Assembly (NCBI RefSeq): GCF_000317495.1
Contig: NC_019733.1
Span: forward strand, 1 to 54,978
Length of the DNA: 54,978 nt
Direction: 5' to 3'
Source: Crinalium epipsammum PCC 9333
GTDB lineage: Bacteria; Cyanobacteriota; Cyanobacteriia; Cyanobacteriales; PCC-9333
Positions 33,748 to 42,253 of the stretch are shown here, one piece after another. Under the pieces are notes generated by a model. That model was not told the DNA's origin and made no database searches. It was given only the letters and a program-made list of their open reading frames with translations. A program made the position numbers and the translations under genes. Position 1 is the first letter of the stretch, and every line of letters starts with the position of its first letter.

Positions 33748-35022
33748 CTACAAGCTGAATTTGACCTTAATATGAGGTGGAAAAGCGCCAAATGCAAACA
33801 GTCGCGCCCGAAGGTCACTCAACAGTGGCAAACGCAAATATATGGGCAGTTTCAAGGAGTTATCTGCTTGCATTGCTTTAGCGGTAATCCGCTTCTGCGT
33901 AAAAGACTGAAATCCTTGGATGACTTTGATTGCAAACTCGCGCTGACGCTGTACGGCTGCTAGATGGTTTAGCTCAACTTCACCACGCTTGAGCGGTTCA
34001 CTCAGGACGTTTGCCGCCGTCACAGCATCCTGAATTGCATAGGTGATGCCAACCCCACCTAGAGGGGACATAACATGGGCTGCGTCACCCAGTAAAAGCA
34101 AACCAGGGCGATACCATTGGGAGAGCCTGCCCATTTGGACTGAGAGGAGTGATGTCTGCTTCCAATCTTTTAAATGGTGTACGCGATCGCCAAATTCTGG
34201 AACAACTTCGACGATAGACTGTTGTAACGCTTCTATTCCTTCAGTTTGCATCTGGCGGTAGTTTCCCTTGGGAATAACGGCAGCAATCTGCCAATTTCCA
34301 TCAGATGTGTTGTATGTAACCAAAACACGCTTGCTACCATAGCGCACCCTCAAACCCTCTGGCTCATTGGAATGTCTGGGCAGACGAAACCAAAGGAGAT
34401 CCATTGGTGCTGCGGTCTCAATCAGTTCCATACCTGCTAATTTACGAACTGGGGAGAAGCGTCCATCGGCTGCTACTGTTAATTGCGATCGCACTTCATG
34501 CCAGCCACCACTCCGCCGATAGCGCACACCTGTAATAATTCCGTTTTTTTCAATTAGTTGTTGTACGTTTGCACCCGCAATTAACTGAAAGTTTGGATAG
34601 CGTTTCGCGGACTCTGTGAGAAACTCAATCAACTTAACCTGTGGGATAATGGTGATGTAGGGATGCCGAGTTTTCAATTTGCTGAAGTTTGCAAAAGAAA
34701 CAGTTTGACCGCAAAGGCTAAATTCCATTTGGCTGGTTTTGGAATGGGGAACCTGTGCGAGCAACTGCTCCGTCAAACCTAGTTCGTCCATAATTTCCAT
34801 TGCCCCAGCTTGAATCAGATCGCCCCGGAAATCGCGCTCAAATGTTTTATGCGCCTCAAGCAGCGTCACCTGAATACCTTGACGCGCTAAAATCAGCGCC
34901 AAAACTATTCCTGTAGGCCCACCCCCAACGATACAGCAGCTTGTTTCTTGCACGTCGAGAATAGTATCGGGAATTATGGCTTCTTTGTTAGTTGTGATCC
35001 TTTCTTCTCTTGCTTGAGACAT
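33748..35022 (-). CDS. FAD-dependent aromatic hydroxylase/monooxygenase, copy 1
   Basis: Encodes 424 residues of the class A flavoprotein monooxygenases. CCIVGGGPTGIVLALILARQ is the N-terminal FAD fold (GGGPTG 33-38), LTVAADGRFSPVRKLAG the DG motif (Asp186-Gly187), and LLLGDAAHVMSPLGGVG the GD motif (312-313). Relatives hydroxylate or epoxidise aromatic polyketides and phenols using NAD(P)H and oxygen. A second copy with the same architecture lies at 39144, so two oxygenation steps are likely. 73 bases downstream of it (in transcription order) is the methyltransferase gene. An inverted repeat at 35076-35115 lies just upstream. Confidence 0.88.
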   Translation of the reverse strand: MSQAREERITTNKEAIIPDTILDVQETSCCIVGGGPTGIVLALILARQGIQVTLLEAHKTFERDFRGDLIQAGAMEIMDELGLTEQLLAQVPHSKTSQMEFSLCGQTVSFANFSKLKTRHPYITIIPQVKLIEFLTESAKRYPNFQLIAGANVQQLIEKNGIITGVRYRRSGGWHEVRSQLTVAADGRFSPVRKLAGMELIETAAPMDLLWFRLPRHSNEPEGLRVRYGSKRVLVTYNTSDGNWQIAAVIPKGNYRQMQTEGIEALQQSIVEVVPEFGDRVHHLKDWKQTSLLSVQMGRLSQWYRPGLLLLGDAAHVMSPLGGVGITYAIQDAVTAANVLSEPLKRGEVELNHLAAVQRQREFAIKVIQGFQSFTQKRITAKAMQADNSLKLPIYLRLPLLSDLRARLFAFGAFPPHIKVKFSL

Positions 35023-35075
35023 GAAAATTATCCAAAAACTATTGCCAATTCAGGGCTGATTACTGGTTTATACAC

Positions 35076-35115
35076 ATTAATCGCGGGTTTATGGCGGCGA
35101 TACCCGCTCATTAAT
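35076..35115. promoter_or_regulatory. Imperfect 14-bp inverted repeat upstream of hydroxylase copy 1
   Basis: ATTAATCGCGGGTT is mirrored by AACCCGCTCATTAAT-like sequence (arms 35076-35089 and 35102-35115, two mismatches). It is about 54-93 bases before the hydroxylase start and 224 bases after the EF-hand gene, so it could be an operator or a terminator. The other bases of 35023-35338 show no gene. Confidence 0.35.
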
Positions 35116-35338
35116 AGTAATTTTGTTCTGCGATCGCAGAGGTTAGCTTTTTCATAACTCTAATTTCTTTTGCTTTAATCAAAAAATGACACAATTTGGT
35201 TGACCAAGGCAGGAACTTTCTATTCTGTAAAAATCTCCTACCTCGATCTAAATTAAAAATGTTGCCTTCAGAAAAACTCTGTGAATTTAATAGATTTAAC
35301 TGCGATAAAACTGTAAAATTCTGAAGTTGAGATGGCGC

Positions 35339-35881
35339 TCAATATGAACCGAAAAACCAGTTACCGGGTGCTTGTGGATCGTTACCTCTGTGATACTCGA
35401 TCATGGCAAGGGCAAATTCATCTCGGGAAAGTTTTCCATCCCCATCCGCATCGAGTTTGGAAAAAGCAACTTTAGCGTCTTCTTCCGATTTGCCTACCGC
35501 CTTCAAATAGATTGTGTACTCTTTTAATTCAATCTCTCCACTTCCATCTAGATCGACAGCATCAAAAAGGGCTTTAACCTGATCCAACTTGTTTTTTTCA
35601 TCTACCTTTGCCGTAATTGTATACTCAGCAAACTTCAGGTATTCATCTACGGTGATTTTATTATCGCCGTCTGCATCAGCGCCTTTCCAATAAGTTTGCC
35701 ATATACCAATATTGGCGGAAATTATTTTATCATACTCTGTCGAACCTGGTTGAATCCCCATCAGTTCAGCAACCTTTTGACCTTGCTGTTCAAAGTCGGC
35801 TAGTTCTACGATTCCATCTTTGGAAATGTCAACCATATAAAAACGCAAGTTGAGCTTTCTCTTCTGAAATTCAGTCAACAT
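35339..35881 (-). CDS. EF-hand calcium-binding protein (calerythrin-like)
   Basis: Encodes 180 residues with four EF-hand loops: DISKDGIVELAD (18-29), DADGDNKITVDE (69-80), DLDGSGEIELKE (110-121) and DADGDGKLSRDE (144-155). The last three are canonical with an acidic residue 12; the first ends in Asp. Spacing and length match calerythrin and related actinobacterial and invertebrate sarcoplasmic calcium-binding proteins. It may buffer or sense calcium in the cytoplasm. The MFS exporter in the same cluster carries a similar domain. It is flanked by gene-free stretches of 316 and 540 bases, suggesting its own promoter. Confidence 0.9.
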   Translation of the reverse strand: MLTEFQKRKLNLRFYMVDISKDGIVELADFEQQGQKVAELMGIQPGSTEYDKIISANIGIWQTYWKGADADGDNKITVDEYLKFAEYTITAKVDEKNKLDQVKALFDAVDLDGSGEIELKEYTIYLKAVGKSEEDAKVAFSKLDADGDGKLSRDEFALAMIEYHRGNDPQAPGNWFFGSY

Positions 35882-36421
35882 AAGTAATCTGCCTTGTTTT
35901 GTGGTTTGATATTAAGAATCTGATACTTCAAGCCCGAATACTTTAAGCATAGCGTGCTGAATAATTGCGTATCCAGTCCGGCAATATTTCGCAATATTTT
36001 GAAAGAAAATCCCAAAGCATCGTTGCAATTTCTAGAAAGTTTATGTCCACAATTAGGACATTTAAAATATCGTTATTTCCGATACTAACTAACTTTTTAA
36101 AAATCAAATTCGGTTAAAAATAAACTCACTATAGAAGCTAACGCTATCATTATTTGCTTATCTGATTAAGTCTTTTTAAATTCGACCGTAAATAAAGCAA
36201 ACCTTTGTACTGAGAGTAGCGGAAATAACGGTTTATTATCAAAAACAAGCTTGGTAGACTTATTTTACAATTATTGAATACGATTTTTAAATAATTTATC
36301 CTTTTTACTGACCTGACAAACAATCTTTAAAATCATTAAAGCTTCAAAAGATTTAAGTACCAAACCTTTAATTTTAAGATAATACCAAGTGTCATTGGCA
36401 TTATCTTAAAAAAATAATCTT
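35882..36421. other. 540-bp gene-free stretch with a possible zinc-ribbon remnant
   Basis: AT-rich DNA upstream of the EF-hand gene, so it must contain that gene's promoter. On the minus strand one frame near 36030-36090 reads KCPNCGHKLSRNCNDALGFS and stays open toward the EF-hand gene but has no start codon, so it may be a leftover of a zinc-ribbon gene. Nothing else is visible. Confidence 0.3.
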
Positions 36422-36862
36422 TTATTGATTTCCCTCGTGCTGTTCTGCCAAATTTTTGGTGTGAAGCAAAACCTGCTCCATATGTGCGGCAAGTTCTGCT
36501 TCATCAACCTTTTTGGCTTCCTCATTCAAAGGATACCAGTCTCTGCTAAAAGTAAGAATTAAGTGATTGCTGGAGTTTTGAGCAGGCAGATCTATCTTGT
36601 TAAAAATATCTCCAGAAAACAGAGGATGATCCACTAAAGTTGATTTTATTTCTCTGGCTTGCTCGTTGATAGTGATTCTTTCTTTTACAATCTTACCACG
36701 AACTTTTATTTCCCTTAACATCCCATTCTCATTTTTTTCAAAAAACTTCACATCTTCAACATCCGCGATATAACTTTTAGGATTTTCCAGTTTTTCTAAC
36801 AAAATTTTCCAAAGAGTTGTTAAAGAAGCGTTTACTGGAATACTAAATGTGCTTTGAGGCAT
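36422..36862 (-). CDS. SRPBCC protein of the DUF1857/AtaL-like type
   Basis: Encodes 146 residues. The arrangement of N-terminal STFSIPVNASLTTLWKILLE, NPKSYIADVEDVKFFEK, then GMLREIKVRGKIVKERI, STLVDHPLFSGDIFNKI and a long C-terminal helix (EAELAAHMEQVLLHTKNLAE) matches the small SRPBCC proteins of DUF1857, some of which occur in fungal and bacterial secondary-metabolite clusters. It is a third, distinct START-like protein in this cluster, not closely similar to the TcmN-type pair. Likely a cyclase or ligand-binding chaperone acting later in the pathway. It is separated by 183 bases from the dehydrogenase gene upstream. Confidence 0.7.
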   Translation of the reverse strand: MPQSTFSIPVNASLTTLWKILLEKLENPKSYIADVEDVKFFEKNENGMLREIKVRGKIVKERITINEQAREIKSTLVDHPLFSGDIFNKIDLPAQNSSNHLILTFSRDWYPLNEEAKKVDEAELAAHMEQVLLHTKNLAEQHEGNQ

Positions 36863-37045
36863 AATTCATCACCTTATATTGCTGATTTTTTAAATTTAGT
36901 TTCTGGTTTTTTAAAGTGAAAAACACCTATTTGAATGAGAATTATTTGAAAAATTTACTATGAATTTATTACACGTAAAACTTTTTCAAATAAATCAGGT
37001 TAATTTATCACTTTTGGTAAAGGAGAGTCGTCTGCTCGCTATATA

Positions 37046-37933
37046 CTACAAGCCAGCATTTGAAGCATTAACCCGCCCTATCGCTGACCAGTCGATCTCA
37101 CCATCACCCCGCGCCATCCCTGAAAGGAAGTGATCGCGCACTAGACTAGCTAGTGGTAGGGGTACAGCAGCACTTTCCGCAGCTTCGAGGACTAATCGCA
37201 CATCCTTGAGTCCTAATCGCAGTTTGAATTCAGCTGGTTCATACTGCTCTTCGGCAATCATTTTTCCTAAAACATCGTATACAGGGGAGTTGAAAACTGC
37301 GGTATTGATAATCTCCAGAAATTTTAGGGGAGATATGCCCGACTTTTGCATCAGTACAAAAGCTTCGCTCAAAGTCTCCAAAACTGAGGCGATCGTAAAG
37401 TTCCCCGTTACCTTAACAAGATTTGCCAAGTGAGGCTGGTCCCCTACTACAAACACACCCTGACCCATCGCTTCAAACAAAGGACGGCAGCGTTCAATTA
37501 GCTTTGATTCACCTGCACTCAAAACCCATAATTTCGCCGCGCGTGCTGTTACTGGTCGGCCCAAGACAGGGGCAGATAAGTAGGCTTGTCCTGCTGCTTT
37601 GTGTGCTGATTCTAGCTGTTGGGATAATGCTACACTAATCGTACTCATAGAGACGTGTATAGCATCCTTAGCAAGCTGCTCAATTGCACCGGGAAGTTCT
37701 GTTGTACCAAAGATTACGTCTTTGACCGCAGCATCATCGGCTACTATGGTGAGCAACACTTCAGCTTCATGCACTGCATCGGCAGGCGAATCGGCTACCC
37801 GTGCGCCTAATTGTTGCAGCCCATCAGTGGCGCTGCGAGTACGGTTGTAAACGGTTAACTCGTGGCCTGCTTGCAGGATATGTGGTGCCATCTCCTTGCC
37901 CATATTGCCAAGCCCGATAAATGCAACTTTCAT
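37046..37933 (-). CDS. NAD(P)-dependent oxidoreductase (3-hydroxyisobutyrate dehydrogenase/imine-reductase family)
   Basis: Encodes 295 residues. MKVAFIGLGNMGKEMAPHIL is the dinucleotide fold (GLGNMG 7-12), YNRTRSA follows strand 2 (Arg suggests NADPH), STISVALSQQLESA lies in the middle and APVLGRPVTARA replaces the usual substrate-binding APVSGG. Lys174 in NLVKVTGNF matches the catalytic Lys of beta-hydroxyacid dehydrogenases. The C-terminal all-helical dimerisation domain is complete. Relatives oxidise hydroxyacids or reduce imines and enones. In this cluster it may adjust an oxidation state during tailoring. It is 47 bases downstream of the O-methyltransferase gene, so probably co-transcribed. 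Confidence 0.85.
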   Translation of the reverse strand: MKVAFIGLGNMGKEMAPHILQAGHELTVYNRTRSATDGLQQLGARVADSPADAVHEAEVLLTIVADDAAVKDVIFGTTELPGAIEQLAKDAIHVSMSTISVALSQQLESAHKAAGQAYLSAPVLGRPVTARAAKLWVLSAGESKLIERCRPLFEAMGQGVFVVGDQPHLANLVKVTGNFTIASVLETLSEAFVLMQKSGISPLKFLEIINTAVFNSPVYDVLGKMIAEEQYEPAEFKLRLGLKDVRLVLEAAESAAVPLPLASLVRDHFLSGMARGDGEIDWSAIGRVNASNAGL

Positions 37934-37980
37934 GTCAATTCCTTGCGATTAATTTTAAATGATCGATAAAGGAGCGCGGA

Positions 37981-39018
37981 CTAGACCGGAACGCCCTCAA
38001 TTAAACTCATATCAGATTGTATTGATCCGATTTTTGTCACCTGGAAGCCAGCCGCCTCAAACAGCGAACGACATTGCTTTTCAGTCCGTTCAATGCCTCC
38101 AGTCATTACCAGCATATCCAGATCGATCAATTTGCCCGCGAATGGTTCATTACCGAGGGGAATCAACCGCTCAACTACCAAAATCTTGCCTTTTTTTGCC
38201 ATAGCGCGGTGACAGTTTTTGAGGATAGTAATGGCTCGTTCATCATCCCAATCGTGTAAAATACGCTTGAGAATGTAAGCATCGCATCCACTAGGCACGG
38301 CATCAAAGAAATCTCCAACTGTGAATTCGCAGCGTTGCAAAACTCCTGCTGCCTCTATCAATTCCTTGGCACTTTCTAGGGCTGGGGCGCAATCGAAAAG
38401 AATTCCTTTCATTGTTGGGTTAGCCTTGAGAATTTCAGCGATCGTACTTCCGCGCCCACCTCCTATATCCACTAATGTCTTAATGGACGAAAAGTCGTAA
38501 TCAGTTGCGATCGCCGTATCTTCTCTTGTAATCGCAATACTCGTCATTGCCTTGTGAAAAATCTCACCCTGTTCTGGGTTTTGGGCTAGATACTGGTACA
38601 GATCCATGCCGTACACGTGATCGAAAGCACTTGCTCCTGTTTTGATGGAGTACAGGAGTTCTCCCCAAACTTTATATTGTTCCTCTGCAAACATAATTGC
38701 TGCCCAACGTATCGAATCAGGAATATCGCTCTGGAGATAAACAGCAACTGGCGTTAAATCAAAATAACCTTCTTCTTTTTCAGCAAAAATCCCTACACTT
38801 GCCAGCGCGCGCATAAGGCGATAGAGTGCTGGCGCGTTGGTTCCAGTTGCTGTTGCCAATTCATCGCAATTTTTAACACCATCTTTTAACATATCGGCGA
38901 TACCGAGCTTCGCTGCCACATAAATCATTTGCGGCACATAGTAGGCACTGATCATTGGCCATAGTGCTAACCGTGGCGGCAGAGTTTGAGAGGATTGAGT
39001 ATTATTTTGTTTAGACAT
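37981..39018 (-). CDS. O-methyltransferase (Methyltransf_2, TcmO/hydroxyneurosporene type)
   Basis: Encodes 345 residues: an N-terminal winged-helix dimerisation domain (about 15-100; VPQMIYVAAKLGIADML, PALYRLMRALASVGIF), then the Rossmann domain with LVDIGGGRGSTIAEILK (SAM binding, 182-198), FDCAPALESAKEL and CEFTVGDFFDAVPSG. The catalytic His255 is in ILHDWDDERAI, as in plant and actinobacterial O-methyltransferases. The protein would methylate a phenolic hydroxyl of an aromatic polyketide. Located between the two flavin hydroxylase genes in the operon, so a hydroxylation-methylation order is likely. Confidence 0.9.
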   Translation of the reverse strand: MSKQNNTQSSQTLPPRLALWPMISAYYVPQMIYVAAKLGIADMLKDGVKNCDELATATGTNAPALYRLMRALASVGIFAEKEEGYFDLTPVAVYLQSDIPDSIRWAAIMFAEEQYKVWGELLYSIKTGASAFDHVYGMDLYQYLAQNPEQGEIFHKAMTSIAITREDTAIATDYDFSSIKTLVDIGGGRGSTIAEILKANPTMKGILFDCAPALESAKELIEAAGVLQRCEFTVGDFFDAVPSGCDAYILKRILHDWDDERAITILKNCHRAMAKKGKILVVERLIPLGNEPFAGKLIDLDMLVMTGGIERTEKQCRSLFEAAGFQVTKIGSIQSDMSLIEGVPV

Positions 39019-39143
39019 AGCAATTATTTAGTGTTTTTATAAAGCAGTAGCCAGGTTTGTTAGGGTATTTTTTATTACTGAAACCTTGGTACTCAAGGCG
39101 CAGAATTAAAGCTGTAGGCGAAGCCTAAGCTGACTGCTATAAC

Positions 39144-40421
39144 TTACAACCTGTATTCAGCCTTCACATGAGGTGGCAAAACTCCAAACGCAAGCAGCCT
39201 AGCAATTAAGTCACGCCACGGCGGCAGACCCCAATATATTGGCAGTTTGAACGTGTAACCCGATTGCAGCGCTTTGATGCTCACTTGCCTCTGCATAAAG
39301 TACTGCAAATTCTGAATGAGTTGTATCTGCCACTGGCGCTGGCGTTGCACTCTAGCTAGATGATTTAGCTCAACCTTACCGTGCTTGAGCGGTTCGATCA
39401 AAATGTTAGCTGCGGCTACAGCATCCTGTATTCCATAGTTGATGCCAATCCCACCCATAGGTAACATTACGTGAGCAGCATCGCCAATCAAAAGCAGACC
39501 AGGGCGATACCAGTGGTCGAGTCTACCTACTTTGATTGAGAGAAATGATACCTGCTTCCAACTCTCCAAATGCTGTACGCGATCGCCAAACTCAGGGACT
39601 ACTTCGACAATAGACTGACGTAGCGCTTCGATGCCAGCCGCCTGAATCTCACGGTATTGACCCTTGAGAATGTAGTAGCCAATTTGCCAATTTCCGTCAT
39701 AAGTGTTGTATGTAACAAGGAAGCGTTTGTTACCCAAGCGTACAAACAAACCCTCTGGCTCCGAAGCGTGTCGGGGCAGGCGAAACCAAAAGACATCTAG
39801 CGGGGCAGCAGTCTCGATCAGTTCCATACCTGCTAATTTACGCACCTGGGAGAAACGCCCGTCTGCGCCGACTGTCAAGTGCGATCGCACTTCGTGCCAC
39901 CCACCCTGTCCCCGATAGCGGACACCGCGAATGCTTCCATCTTCTTCAATTAGTTGCTGCACGTTTGCACCCATACGCAACTGAAAATTTGGATAGCGTT
40001 TCGCTTCAGCCGTTAGAAACTGAATTAACCGGGACTGGGAAATTATTGTCATGTAGGGATACTGAGTCCCTTTCAAGTGACTCCATTCCACGAACGGAAT
40101 GGTTTGTCCGTCAATAATATATTGAATTGCCTTAGCTGTGGAGTGGGGAATCTGATCGAGCAAGCGCTCGGTTAAACCTAATTGATCTAACAATTCCATG
40201 CCCCCACCGTGAACTACGTCACCTCGAAAATCGCGCTCAAAGGTTTTGTGTGCTTCTAGCAGCGTCACGTGAATGCCTTGACGCGCCAATATTAGTGCCA
40301 AAACCGCTCCTGTAGGGCCGCCTCCAACGATACAGCAACTTGTTTGCTGCACATCAAGAATGACATTAGGTGTTGAGGTTTCTGTAATGGTTAAGGGAGT
40401 TTCTTCTCTAACTTCAGGCAT
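39144..40421 (-). CDS. FAD-dependent aromatic hydroxylase/monooxygenase, copy 2
   Basis: Encodes 425 residues with the same motifs as copy 1: CCIVGGGPTGAVLALILARQ (FAD fold), LTVGADGRFSQVRKLAG (DG motif) and LLIGDAAHVMLPMGGIG (GD motif). The two proteins are similar throughout, including the starting region and the C-terminal lid, and the underlying DNA shares long near-identical runs, so copy 1 and copy 2 are a duplication within the cluster. Differences in the middle (residues 90-135, the substrate roof) suggest different regiospecificity. It lies 49 bases after the ketoreductase gene and before the O-methyltransferase gene. Confidence 0.88.
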   Translation of the reverse strand: MPEVREETPLTITETSTPNVILDVQQTSCCIVGGGPTGAVLALILARQGIHVTLLEAHKTFERDFRGDVVHGGGMELLDQLGLTERLLDQIPHSTAKAIQYIIDGQTIPFVEWSHLKGTQYPYMTIISQSRLIQFLTAEAKRYPNFQLRMGANVQQLIEEDGSIRGVRYRGQGGWHEVRSHLTVGADGRFSQVRKLAGMELIETAAPLDVFWFRLPRHASEPEGLFVRLGNKRFLVTYNTYDGNWQIGYYILKGQYREIQAAGIEALRQSIVEVVPEFGDRVQHLESWKQVSFLSIKVGRLDHWYRPGLLLIGDAAHVMLPMGGIGINYGIQDAVAAANILIEPLKHGKVELNHLARVQRQRQWQIQLIQNLQYFMQRQVSIKALQSGYTFKLPIYWGLPPWRDLIARLLAFGVLPPHVKAEYRL

Positions 40422-40470
40422 GGAAATTCTCCGAAAAATATTGTTAAATCAAGTCAGGAAATATTTAATC

Positions 40471-41295
40471 TTAATAATTTCCTAAACCCCCACAGATATT
40501 AATAGCCTGTGCCAGTATGGGGGCTGCCATGTCTGATGCTAAGTAAACTGCCATCGGGGCTACTTCTTCTGGAACCACATAACGTCCCAAAGGGATGCGT
40601 GTTTCAAAACGCTTCAAAACTTCTTCTGGAGTTATTCCCCATACCTGTGAGTACACCTCTCGCGCTTTTACTGCCAAATCGGTTTCCACAAAACCAGGGC
40701 AGATAGCGTTGACTGTCACTCCTGTTTTAGCTAGTTCTAATCCCAAGGATTTTGTAAAGCCAACTACTCCATGTTTAGAGGCTGTATAGGCAGCAGCAAA
40801 TAAAACCCCTTGCTTACCCCCAGTAGAAGCCATATTAATGATGCGTCCCCAGCGTCGATCTAACATACCCGATCGCGCTAGAACTGCACGGGTAACTCGA
40901 TAAACACCGTGGAGATTGGTATCAATGATGTCGTACCATACATCAGAATCGGTGGCAACAGTTGGGCCTCCTCCCCCGCGTCCAGCCGTGTTAATTAAAA
41001 TGTCAATACGGTCATGGAGTTGCATTACATCTTCTACCATCGCATCTACCTGTGCTTGGTCGCGCACATCTGCTACAACACCAGAAATTTGAATTTTTTT
41101 ACCATTGTCAGCATCAATAGTATTAGCTATATCCTTCAATGCAGATATTGAATCATTGAGTCGTCCTTTTTCTCTCGCAGCGATTACTACATGAGAACCA
41201 GCATTTACAAAACCTTGAGCGATCGCCAATCCAATCCCCCGACTGCCTCCAGTAATTAAGGCTACTTTCTCTTTTAAAAGTAATTGCGAATTCAT
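40471..41295 (-). CDS. ActIII-like SDR ketoreductase
   Basis: Encodes 274 residues. The cofactor site TGGSRGIG (15-22), the catalytic Asn127 (DTNLHG), Ser157 (NMASTGGKQGV), Tyr170 and Lys174 (AAYTASKHGVVGFTK) and the ending AQAINICGGLGNY strongly recall the type II polyketide ketoreductase ActIII, which reduces the C9 carbonyl of an octaketide. ActIII has NNAGRPGGG; here it is NTAGRGGGG (102-110), so the Pro of the PGG stereo-control motif is Gly and the first Asn is Thr. Stereochemistry or substrate fit may therefore differ. It is upstream of hydroxylase copy 2 and downstream of the PF04199 cyclase. It would supply the only reduction in the pathway because the synthase lacks a KR domain. Confidence 0.92.
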   Translation of the reverse strand: MNSQLLLKEKVALITGGSRGIGLAIAQGFVNAGSHVVIAAREKGRLNDSISALKDIANTIDADNGKKIQISGVVADVRDQAQVDAMVEDVMQLHDRIDILINTAGRGGGGPTVATDSDVWYDIIDTNLHGVYRVTRAVLARSGMLDRRWGRIINMASTGGKQGVLFAAAYTASKHGVVGFTKSLGLELAKTGVTVNAICPGFVETDLAVKAREVYSQVWGITPEEVLKRFETRIPLGRYVVPEEVAPMAVYLASDMAAPILAQAINICGGLGNY

Positions 41296-41440
41296 TTATA
41301 TCTGCTCCAGTTTCGATTTAATGACACTTAATTGGCTGAGATTCTAGCAATTTCAAGTTAATCTATTTATGGCTTTTTTAATTAATTGATATGTTAACAA
41401 TAAACCCACTTTAAATTTAAATTGATGATATTAACATTTT

Positions 41441-42199
41441 TTAAACATTAATAATGGCAACAACCCGACTCCAGCCAGCTCCACAATTACGAATCTTAAT
41501 TGGAAAACAAGCTACAGTAAACCCCGTATTTAAAGGAATTTTGTCGAGATTAGCCAGTCTTTCAATTTGACAGTATTCCTTTTCTCTCCCATATATGTGA
41601 GCAGGCCACAAACAAGCAGACTGTTGTTTTTTTTTGTATTCTGACAGCATCGCATGAAACGGTGCATCAAATCCGAAGCTATCTATTCCGATGACTTTAA
41701 CACCGCGTACAACTAACCATTCAGTCGCTTCACGAGTTACACCACGAAAGTTGGTAAAGTATTCAGCTTTTTTCCAATACTTATCGGCTCCAGTCCGTAA
41801 TAGTACGATATCAAAGGGTTTAATATCGTAGTTCATTCTTGTCAATTTTTGCTCTATTTCCGCAGCAGTTATTGGTTCGTTAACAGGTTCTTCTGAACAG
41901 TCAATCAATACCCCATCATGGAAAAACCAGTCAAGGGGTAAATCTTCAATTGTTTTAGCAGTTTGCCCTTCGCATAGAGGGCCATAATGAGCGGGAGCAT
42001 CTATATGAGTTCCAGAATGGGTTGTCAATTTAACAAACTCAATGGATAACCCCATACTAGAGGGAAATGCCGTGCGATCTATTCCTGCGGGTTTGCCTAG
42101 CAAATCTGCCCCTTGTTCGTGATTCACATATTCGATTTCAACGGGAACAGGTTCACCCTCTGTATACTCCATCGTCACACTAAGATCAATCAGTTGCAT
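41441..42199 (-). CDS. Cyclase-family (PF04199) metal-dependent enzyme
   Basis: Encodes 252 residues. The metal-binding signature HSGTHIDAPAH is at 61-71, followed later by DIVLLRTGADKYW, GVKVIGIDSFGFD and a C-terminal IRNCGAGWSRVVAII. The family includes kynurenine formamidase and, as I recall, second-ring cyclases from type II polyketide clusters (OxyN/ZhuJ/MtmY type). Next to an ActIII-like ketoreductase and aromatase/cyclases, a later ring closure is the best guess; amide or lactone hydrolysis is the alternative. It lies 54 bases after the synthase gene, so it is probably co-transcribed with it. Confidence 0.8.
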   Translation of the reverse strand: MQLIDLSVTMEYTEGEPVPVEIEYVNHEQGADLLGKPAGIDRTAFPSSMGLSIEFVKLTTHSGTHIDAPAHYGPLCEGQTAKTIEDLPLDWFFHDGVLIDCSEEPVNEPITAAEIEQKLTRMNYDIKPFDIVLLRTGADKYWKKAEYFTNFRGVTREATEWLVVRGVKVIGIDSFGFDAPFHAMLSEYKKKQQSACLWPAHIYGREKEYCQIERLANLDKIPLNTGFTVACFPIKIRNCGAGWSRVVAIINV

Positions 42200-42253
42200 A
42201 ACTCCTCGCGTTCTTTTAATTTTTCAATTAAATAGCTAAAAAATTGCTAAAAA

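Noticed and set aside
36030-36090. Zinc-ribbon protein gene (KCPNCGHK)
   Set aside because: The frame has no start codon and no ribosome-binding site; kept only as a possible remnant in the gene-free region.
39599-39796. 65-residue frame within hydroxylase copy 2
   Set aside because: A shadow frame inside a well-supported gene.
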